Source of the DNA: Singulisphaera sp. GP187
GTDB taxonomy: Bacteria > Planctomycetota > Phycisphaerae > Phycisphaerales > SM1A02
DNA length: 64,000 bases
Assembly (NCBI GenBank): GCA_945862215.1
Contig: CAMAXY010000006.1
Coordinates: 1-64,000 of the forward strand
Direction: 5' to 3'
In this document: piece after piece, positions 53,926 to 61,468 of the stretch
Layout: every line of letters begins with the position of its first letter
How positions within the stretch are numbered: the first letter of the stretch is position 1
Notes under the pieces: model-generated
What the model saw: the letters and a program-made list of their open reading frames with translations, nothing else
Databases searched by the model: none
Told to the model about the DNA's origin: nothing
Position numbers and translations under genes: made by a program

Positions 53926-55495
53926 CTGCAGAACCTTCGGGGCGCATCAGAGGAAAGAGAATCACATCCCGAATCGATGGACTATCGGTCATCAGCATCA
54001 CAATGCGATCGATGCCCAGCCCCACTCCTCCAGCTGGCGGCATGCCAGTCCGAAGCGCTGTGATGAAATCTTCATCAAGCGTGCGCATGACCGCATCTTC
54101 TTCTTCGACGCCTTGCATCTGATCTGTGAACTTCGCAAGTTGAATATCAGGATCGTTCAGTTCGGTATACGCAGGCCCGACTTCCATGCCACCAATAAAA
54201 ATATCCCATCTCTCTGCAATTTCAGGGTTTTTTCGACTTGGACGAGTGAGTGGACTGATGGCACTTGGATAGTCCATCACAAATGTTGGGCGACATGGAT
54301 CGATCAATGCCTCTGCCTTGCGCTCGAATAGATCGTTCACCAGAAGCCAGTGATCGCGCGTCGCGGCATGTGCGAGATTCGCTGCAACTGCAGCTGCACG
54401 AACCTTCGCTTGATCGGTCATCGCAAATCCCATGGCGCGTTCGAAGAGATCGCCATATCGCACCTGCACAAACGGTCGGTGATAATCGATGCGCATTTCG
54501 CCCCAAGGCAAAATCGGACCTTCTTCCGCCCGTGCGCACCATCCCTTCGCAAGCGATTCGGTTGCACAATGATGAATCAGCGACTCAATCAGTTCGAGCA
54601 TCGTGCCATAATCGCCAAATGCTTCGTACGCTTCGAGTGCTGTGAATTCTGGATTGTGACTTCGGTCGACTCCCTCGTTGCGAAAATTTCGGTTGATCTC
54701 GAAGACCTTTGGAAGTCCGCCGACAAGCAACCGCTTCAGATACAACTCGGGCGCAATTCGCATAAAGAGCGGCATTCCAAGTGCATTGTGCGTTGTCACG
54801 AAAGGTCTCGCCGCAGCACCGCCAGCCACAGGATGCATCATCGGAGTCTCGACCTCTAGGAATCCACGGGTTTCCATGAAATGTCGGATCGCGCTGACAA
54901 TGTACGAACGCGCCTGAAATGTTTTGATGGTCTGCGGATTTGCAAACATATCCACATACCGTCGGCGATATCGCAATTCCGTATCTTCCAAGCCATGCCA
55001 CTTCGATGGCGGCGGTTCGAGATTCTTCGACTGAATCGATAACTGCTTTGCCCAAACACAAATCTCGCCTTTCTTCGTCTGTCCGATCCGACCCTCGGCG
55101 GAAATAATGTCGCCATAATCCAGTGCTTTGGCGACCTCGAAGTCAATGGCGGACATCGCAGACTTGGAAACGCTGATCTGCAAATCGCCGGAAGCATCGC
55201 GCAAACCGATGAAAATTATTTTTCCCATATCGCGGTGCTGAACAATTCGGCCAGCAACAATGACCACTGCGCGGTTGTCCGCAACGACTGCATCTGGATT
55301 TTCCTTCAAGACAGCGCTTGCAGCGTCATAGGCAGCGTGCGCCGAAGCATCGAATTGCGCGCGTGCGGCAGAAAGAGTGACATTTCCATCCAAACGATTT
55401 CCAAAGGGTTCTACGCCGAGTTCGGATTTGAGTCGCTCGAGCTTGACACGACGCGCTGCGATCAATTCTGAAGATGATGGCTCTGCATTCTGCAT
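53912..55495 (-). CDS. lysS: Lysyl-tRNA synthetase, class II
   Basis: A 527 aa protein from the ATG at 55495 (MQNAEPSSSELIAARR), with the N-terminal OB fold and the class II core: PELYLKRLLVGGLPKVFEIN, FRNEGVDRSHNPEFTALEAY (motif 2) and LGIDRIVMLMTDSPSIRDVI (motif 3). The in-frame extension to 55567 is not family-like. A -10 box TATCAT (55502-55507) lies six bases before the ATG, so this transcript may be leaderless. lysS leads a minus-strand group and is divergent from prfB, with 54 bases between the starts. Confidence 0.95.
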   Translation of the reverse strand: MQNAEPSSSELIAARRVKLERLKSELGVEPFGNRLDGNVTLSAARAQFDASAHAAYDAASAVLKENPDAVVADNRAVVIVAGRIVQHRDMGKIIFIGLRDASGDLQISVSKSAMSAIDFEVAKALDYGDIISAEGRIGQTKKGEICVWAKQLSIQSKNLEPPPSKWHGLEDTELRYRRRYVDMFANPQTIKTFQARSYIVSAIRHFMETRGFLEVETPMMHPVAGGAAARPFVTTHNALGMPLFMRIAPELYLKRLLVGGLPKVFEINRNFRNEGVDRSHNPEFTALEAYEAFGDYGTMLELIESLIHHCATESLAKGWCARAEEGPILPWGEMRIDYHRPFVQVRYGDLFERAMGFAMTDQAKVRAAAVAANLAHAATRDHWLLVNDLFERKAEALIDPCRPTFVMDYPSAISPLTRPSRKNPEIAERWDIFIGGMEVGPAYTELNDPDIQLAKFTDQMQGVEEEDAVMRTLDEDFITALRTGMPPAGGVGLGIDRIVMLMTDSPSIRDVILFPLMRPEGSADAAT

Positions 55496-55549
55496 CGTGC
55501 GATGATAATCAAGAGAGCGCAAGATCATTCGTCGGGGTACAGTCTCGAC

Positions 55550-56672
55550 ATGTATTTCGAAACCCATCAGCCAGTTCTCGACGATCTTCAGGCGCGGATT
55601 TTAGCCATCCGCGACTCTCTTTAACTACCCAGACAAGGTCTCACAACGCGCACGACTTGAAGCTCTCATGGGTGAGGGCGACTTCTGGAACGATCAGAAA
55701 CGAGCACAGAAAGCCATTTCTGATCTGAAGGTCATTCGAGCGATGCTCGATCCACTTGAAGAACTCGTCAAAGGTCACGAAGATGCAACTGTCGGACTCG
55801 AACTTGCACGCGAGGCCAACGATCGAGAAATGCTTATCGAAGTGGACACCAGTCTCCATGCACTGATGGCGCGAATGCAGCGCGTGGAATTGCAAAGTCT
55901 CTTGTCGGAGCGTCACGATCATCGACACTGCTTCTTTGCGATTCAAGCAGGCGTCGGCGGAACTGAAGCAAATGATTGGGCACAGATGCTCGAGCGTATG
56001 TATTTGTATTACTGGGAATCGATGGGATTCAAAGTGGAAGAAATGAGTCGCACGCACGGAACCGAAACTGGTATCGCGGAAGTCTCGTATGCGATTCGCG
56101 GTCCATTCGCATTTGGCTATTCATCGTGCGAATCAGGATCACACCGACTTGCACGCGTATCGCCCTTCAACGCAGAAGGCAAGCGACAGACTTCCTTTGC
56201 AACAGTCGATGTCACTCCAGAATTTGACGAATCAGAAATCGAAATTCCAGATCGCGACTTGGAAATTGTTGCGTTCGTTCGGGCGAGCGGACCTGGCGGG
56301 CAGAATGTCAATAAGGTTGCATCTGCGATTCGAGTTGTGCATATTCCCACGGGAATTCAGGTCGTTGCCAACACATTTCGAGATCAATCACAGAATCGAA
56401 AGCAAGCGCTTGCTGTGTTGATGTCGAAGTTGGAGCAGATTGCTCAAGAAAAACGCGACGCAGAAATTTCCGAAGCCAAAGGCGGCAAGGTCGAGCGCGG
56501 ATGGGGAACGCAGATTCGTTCCTATGTTTTTTATGACAACCGAGTGAAGGATCACCGTACGAACTATGAAGAGCCAAATCCTCAAAATGTTCTCAACGGA
56601 CACTTGAGTGCCTTCGTCGATGCCGAATTGAAGCGGCGTCGACGCGAGCGTGATGGCGTGCAAGCGGAATAA
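55550..56672 (+). CDS. prfB: Peptide chain release factor 2 with apparent +1 frameshift site (CTT TAA C)
   Basis: RF2 ends translation at UGA and UAA. The downstream frame has the anticodon-like SPF (RVSPFNAEG) and the catalytic GGQ (SGPGGQNVNK) and ends RRRERDGVQAE. A start at the ATG at 55668 would lose the first 60 or so residues. The short upstream frame from 55550 encodes MYFETHQPVLDDLQARILAI and then RDSL, matching the RF2 N-terminus, and ends CTT TAA C at 55619-55625. Reading +1 there continues NYPDKVSQRARLEALMGEGD, giving 373 aa, the RF2 norm (365). Usual sites read CTT TGA C with a Shine-Dalgarno-like AGGGGG upstream; that stimulator is not seen here. Confidence 0.9.
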
Positions 56673-56676
56673 AAAT

Positions 56677-58716
56677 ATGAATATTCATCCAGCTAAAATT
56701 CGCTTTGTTGACTTCGGTCGAATCGTCTGTAACGGAGACGAAGCATTTCGTCGTGAGTGGCTCGTCACGAATGGAATTGGCGGCTATGCCTCCGGGACAG
56801 TCGGAGGTGTACGCACGCGGAAATATCACGCGACGCTCATCGCAGCAACGACGCCCCCCGCCGTTCGCACCTTTCTCCTTGGAGAAACTTCGCCAACCGC
56901 CACGTATCGCGGCGTTCATTATCCGCTCAGTTCAAATCAATGGAAAGATGGATCAATCTCGCCACAGGGACACATTCGGCTTCAGAGATTTCATTTTGAG
57001 AATCAGATTCCCGTTTGGCGTTGGTCGTTTTCTGATGCACTCTTGGAACGCAGAATCTTCATGATTCATGGCGAAAACACAGTGTGCCAACATTGGACGC
57101 TCGTGCAGGCATCAAGCCCAATCCAACTGCAATTCGAAGTGCTTGTTGACAATCGAAGCCATCATCAAATTGGCAGACTCGATGCGGCAACGCCAGTCCT
57201 TGAACGCGCACCGCGTGGAATCAGACTGAGTTGGCCACATGCAAATGCCGGCGAGGGCTCTGAACTTTTCGTGCAGTGCGACAAGTCGGTGCCAACGCCG
57301 ACCGGTGAATGGTGGAAGGATTTTCTTCTCACGCAAGAGCGCGATCGTGGATATGACGCCATCGATTGTCTTTGGAGTGCTGCCAAATTTGAAGTGGTAC
57401 TCGATCCAGGAACTTCAACGGACTTCACAGCATCAACCAAATCACAGAACCAACGTCCAGTCGGCGAGGCACTTCAGGCGGAACGATCTCGTGCTGAATC
57501 ACTCTTTGCCACTGCGCAAGTTGAGGACGACAAAACAGCGCTTCAACAATTGGTCCTTGCGGCAGACCAATTCATTGTCAAACGCAAGCGCAAAGGTCCG
57601 CAGGGTGAGGATGGAATTTCCATCATCGCAGGCTATCCATGGTTCGCTGATTGGAGCCGTGACGCAATGCTCTCTGTAGCCGGACTTTTGCTGGCGACTC
57701 GCAGAATTGCCGAAGCTCAGATATTGCTCTTGACATACGGCGATTATCTCGATGGCGGCATGCTGCCAAATCGTTTCCCTGATCATGATGGAGATGCACT
57801 GGAATACAACAGCGTTGACGCTCCGCTGCTGATGATCATCGCAACAGAAAAGGTTTTCGCTGCAGGAAAAGATGCTAAATGGCTCGCAGAAATGTGGCCA
57901 GGACTGCAATCAATTATTGCTGCATACACAAAGGGAACTCGGCATGGAATCAGCGTAGATCCCAAAGATGGGCTCGTGCGTGCTGGTGAAAATGGAATTC
58001 AGTTGACTTGGATGGATGCGAAGGTCGGCGATCGAGTCATCACTCCACGCCAAGGCAAACCGATTGAGATCAACGCATTCTGGTTCCAAGCACTGATGGC
58101 AATGAAAACCCTCGGAGCAGTGTTGAAGCAACCAACTGATGCGTACGAGCAAGCGGCGGCGCGCGTCCAAAATTCATTCGGCGCATTCTGGAATCACGAT
58201 CGATCATGTTGCCTCGACGTGATCGATGGACCAAATGGATCAGAAAATTTACTACGACCAAATCAACTCTTCGCATCGGCAATAACCCAAGGTCTCTTGC
58301 CACAAGGCCAACGCAAAGCAATCATCGATCTGTGTATGGCTCGACTCTGGACACCACAGGGACTTCGCACGCTCAGTCCAGATGATCCGGCGTATTGCGG
58401 AAACTATGGCGGTGATCCTGCATCGCGTGACGGTGCATATCACCAGGGAACAGCTTGGCCTTGGCTCTTTATGCCAATGGTTCAGACTCACTTTGGCATC
58501 TATAAAGATGCACAAGCAATTCAAGACTTTCTCTTCCCGTTTTTTAATCATCTGCGCGAGGCTGGGCTTGGTTCCGTCAGTGAAATTTTTTCCGGTGATG
58601 CACCACACCAACCGCAGGGATGCTTCGCACAAGCTTGGAGCGTCGCTGCGTTGCTTGAACTGATGGATTGGATGCGCGTCAATAACCAAACACCCGCAAG
58701 TATCTTGAATTTATAA
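56677..58716 (+). CDS. Glycogen debranching enzyme, archaeal/bacterial amylo-alpha-1,6-glucosidase type
   Basis: A 679 aa protein from the ATG at 56677, four bases after prfB. The N-terminal domain has FRREWLVTNGIGGYASGTVG and RTRKYHATLI, characteristic of GDE_N, and the C-terminal (alpha/alpha)6-barrel has GYPWFADWSRDAMLSVAGLL with the putative catalytic Asp and later GTAWPWLFMPMVQ. It should remove alpha-1,6 branches or process glucans. The next gene is another alpha-glucosidase. Confidence 0.88.
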   Translation: MNIHPAKIRFVDFGRIVCNGDEAFRREWLVTNGIGGYASGTVGGVRTRKYHATLIAATTPPAVRTFLLGETSPTATYRGVHYPLSSNQWKDGSISPQGHIRLQRFHFENQIPVWRWSFSDALLERRIFMIHGENTVCQHWTLVQASSPIQLQFEVLVDNRSHHQIGRLDAATPVLERAPRGIRLSWPHANAGEGSELFVQCDKSVPTPTGEWWKDFLLTQERDRGYDAIDCLWSAAKFEVVLDPGTSTDFTASTKSQNQRPVGEALQAERSRAESLFATAQVEDDKTALQQLVLAADQFIVKRKRKGPQGEDGISIIAGYPWFADWSRDAMLSVAGLLLATRRIAEAQILLLTYGDYLDGGMLPNRFPDHDGDALEYNSVDAPLLMIIATEKVFAAGKDAKWLAEMWPGLQSIIAAYTKGTRHGISVDPKDGLVRAGENGIQLTWMDAKVGDRVITPRQGKPIEINAFWFQALMAMKTLGAVLKQPTDAYEQAAARVQNSFGAFWNHDRSCCLDVIDGPNGSENLLRPNQLFASAITQGLLPQGQRKAIIDLCMARLWTPQGLRTLSPDDPAYCGNYGGDPASRDGAYHQGTAWPWLFMPMVQTHFGIYKDAQAIQDFLFPFFNHLREAGLGSVSEIFSGDAPHQPQGCFAQAWSVAALLELMDWMRVNNQTPASILNL

Positions 58717-58741
58717 TTGGTCAACCGACACGAGTAAAAAT

Positions 58742-61468
58742 ATGGCAATAACTCCCGAAAAAAATTCCGCCTCGACGAACGCCGAACAATCTCGGATCAC
58801 CGATCTTCATGCAGGTCGAGCGAAGTGGCGAGACTTCGGTACTTTCTTGTCAGACCGTCAATGGGGAACTGTGCGAGAAGATTATTCGGCAGATGGCTCC
58901 GCGTGGAATTATTTCCCCCATGACGAAGCACGCAGTCGAGCCTATCGCTGGGGAGAGGATGGCATCGCTGGGTTCTGCGATCAAAAACAATTGCTTTGTC
59001 TTTCGTTGGCGCTGTGGAATGGACAGGATCCAATTCTCAAAGAGCGATACTTCGGCCTGACGAATGAACAAGGCAACCATGGCGAAGATGTCAAGGAAAA
59101 CTATTGGTTTCTCGATGCTGTTCCAAGCGGATCCTGGCAACGGATGCTTTATAAATATCCGCAGCGTGCCTATCCATATGACGAACTTGTGCGGGTGAAT
59201 GCTGCTCGAAGCAAACTGGAACGCGAGTTCGAATTGCTCGACACGGGAATCTTCGATGACGATCGATACTTCGATGTCTGTGTTGATTATGCAAAAGCAG
59301 ACACATCAGACATTCTGATGCGCATCGAGGTTTTCAATCGAGGTCCAGACCCTGCAACGATTCATGTTCTGCCCACGGCGCTCTTTCGCAATACATGGAC
59401 TTGGACGAATAGCGCCGCTCGCCCTGTGATGACAGAAACGAAAACCGCTGCCGGTCCGCAGATCGACATCACGCATCTCGATATGGCGCCAATGAAACTG
59501 CAATGCGAAGGCACACCCGAGTTACTGTTTTGCGAAAACGAAACCAATGTAGAACGACTAGATGGATTGCCGCGCAATGGAAAATTCTTCAAAGATGGGA
59601 TCAATGATCTCGTTGTGAATAAGGCTGCAAACACAGTAAATCCAGCCAAGTCTGGAACAAAGATGTCCGCTCAATATGTTCTTGAAATTGCACCTGGTCA
59701 ATCGAAGGTCGTTCGCATTCGTCTCAGTCCAGCAACGGCGAAAGTCGGGTTTGCCGACTTCGAAGCGATCATGACGAAACGGAAAACGGAGGCAGATGAG
59801 TTTTATGCGCAGAAGCAAACTCTCATCGACGATCCAGAACTACGAAAGATTCAGCGACAAGCGTGGAGTGGACTGCTGTGGAGTCAACAGACATATTCGT
59901 ATGAGGTTCGCAATTGGATCGCTGGAGATTCTGCAATGCCCCCACCACCTGCACCGCGAAAGACTGGGCGCAACAGCGATTGGCAGCACTTGGACAATCA
60001 CTTTGTTTTCTGTATGCCTGACTCTTGGGAGTATCCGTGGTACGCATCGTGGGACCTTGCCTTCCACTGTGTTGCATTGTCAGAGATTGATGCAGAAGAA
60101 GCGAAGAAGCAACTCTTGCATCTCATGATCGATCGATCGATGCACCCAAACGGGCAGATTCCTGCTTACGAATGGGCCTTTGGAGATGTCAATCCTCCTG
60201 TGCACGCATGGGCAGCGCTGCGTATTTACGAAATCGATCTAAAGCAAACCGGCAAATCTGATGACGGGTTCTTGCGCCAGATTTTCCACCGCTTGTTGTT
60301 AAATTTCACGTGGTGGGTGAATCGCAAAGATGCTGACGGACGCAATTTATTCGCCGGCGGATTCTTGGGACTTGACAATGTCGGCGTGTTCGATCGAAGT
60401 GCAGACTTGCCATCAGGCGCTGTGCTCCAGCAAGCTGATGGGACAGCGTGGATGGGAATGTTTGCATTGAACATGATGCACATGTCCGTCGAGCTGGCTT
60501 TGCATGATGGTGTGTATCAGGACATGGCGATGAAGTTCTTTATGCACTTTCTCGAAATCGCTTCGGCAATGGCAGACTTTGCCGGAACCGGTGAAGGCTT
60601 GTGGGACGATCAAGACAAATTTTATTACGATCGACTTCGCTTTCCTTCTGGTGAAACCATCCCGATGCGAGTCCAATCGATCGTCGGGCTCTTACCCCTC
60701 ACAGCTGTGCAGGTGATGAATCCCGAACGCCTTGCGCGGCTTCCACTTTTTAAAGAGCGCATCGAATGGGTCTTTGAAACTCGACCAGATCTCTCAAATC
60801 TCGTTTCACACTGGAATCAAGCTGGCAGAGGAGATCAGCGACTGTTCTCGCTTCTGCGTGGTCACCGAATGAAATGCTTGCTTCGTCGAATGCTTGACGA
60901 GAGCCAATTTCTTTCTGAGTTTGGAATTCGATCGATGTCACGCGCACTCGAAAATGATCCTTATGTGTTTTGGCATGATGGAACAAGTATGTCCGTGCGC
61001 TATTGCCCTGGCGAAAGTGCAACAGGTGCGTTTGGGGGAAACAGTAATTGGCGCGGTCCGATTTGGTTTCCAGTCAATTTCCTGATCATCGAAAGTCTTA
61101 TGCGCTTTCATGAGTATTACGGTGACGACTTTAAGATTGAATGTCCAACGGGATCGAAAAATATGATCACGCTTGAAGATGCCGCGAAAGAAGTCGCGAA
61201 TCGACTGATCAAACTCTTCCGCAAGGACGACAAAGGTCGACGTCCATCGCTGGGAGACCATCACAAGATGCAAGAGGATCCAAACTTCAGTGAACACATT
61301 CTCTTCAACGAGTATTACGAAGGGAACACTGGCCGCGGATGCGGTGCTTCGCATCAAACTGGTTGGACGGCGATGGTTGCGCATCTCATCACGCAATTCG
61401 GGTCGACCGCAACGAAGACCACCAAAGAAGATACGACTTCGAACACCACAGAGAAAATCAAGGCGTGA
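58742..61468 (+). CDS. GH63-type glucosidase
   Basis: A 908 aa protein without a signal peptide, hence cytoplasmic. DRQWGTVREDYSADGSAWNY, the GEDGIAGFCDQKQLLCLSLA segment and FCMPDSWEYPWYASWDLAFH (each in part) fit the GH63 mannosyl-oligosaccharide glucosidase superfamily as found in bacteria. The (alpha/alpha)6-barrel occupies about 370-880, with candidate acidic residues in EWAFGDVNPP and FNEYYEG. Substrates of bacterial GH63 enzymes include short alpha-glucosides; here it may handle products of the preceding debranching enzyme. It ends overlapping the histidine kinase start. Confidence 0.88.
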   Translation: MAITPEKNSASTNAEQSRITDLHAGRAKWRDFGTFLSDRQWGTVREDYSADGSAWNYFPHDEARSRAYRWGEDGIAGFCDQKQLLCLSLALWNGQDPILKERYFGLTNEQGNHGEDVKENYWFLDAVPSGSWQRMLYKYPQRAYPYDELVRVNAARSKLEREFELLDTGIFDDDRYFDVCVDYAKADTSDILMRIEVFNRGPDPATIHVLPTALFRNTWTWTNSAARPVMTETKTAAGPQIDITHLDMAPMKLQCEGTPELLFCENETNVERLDGLPRNGKFFKDGINDLVVNKAANTVNPAKSGTKMSAQYVLEIAPGQSKVVRIRLSPATAKVGFADFEAIMTKRKTEADEFYAQKQTLIDDPELRKIQRQAWSGLLWSQQTYSYEVRNWIAGDSAMPPPPAPRKTGRNSDWQHLDNHFVFCMPDSWEYPWYASWDLAFHCVALSEIDAEEAKKQLLHLMIDRSMHPNGQIPAYEWAFGDVNPPVHAWAALRIYEIDLKQTGKSDDGFLRQIFHRLLLNFTWWVNRKDADGRNLFAGGFLGLDNVGVFDRSADLPSGAVLQQADGTAWMGMFALNMMHMSVELALHDGVYQDMAMKFFMHFLEIASAMADFAGTGEGLWDDQDKFYYDRLRFPSGETIPMRVQSIVGLLPLTAVQVMNPERLARLPLFKERIEWVFETRPDLSNLVSHWNQAGRGDQRLFSLLRGHRMKCLLRRMLDESQFLSEFGIRSMSRALENDPYVFWHDGTSMSVRYCPGESATGAFGGNSNWRGPIWFPVNFLIIESLMRFHEYYGDDFKIECPTGSKNMITLEDAAKEVANRLIKLFRKDDKGRRPSLGDHHKMQEDPNFSEHILFNEYYEGNTGRGCGASHQTGWTAMVAHLITQFGSTATKTTKEDTTSNTTEKIKA

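Noticed and set aside
55668-56672. prfB starting at the internal ATG 55668
   Set aside because: It would remove the conserved RF2 N-terminus, which is present upstream in the other frame.
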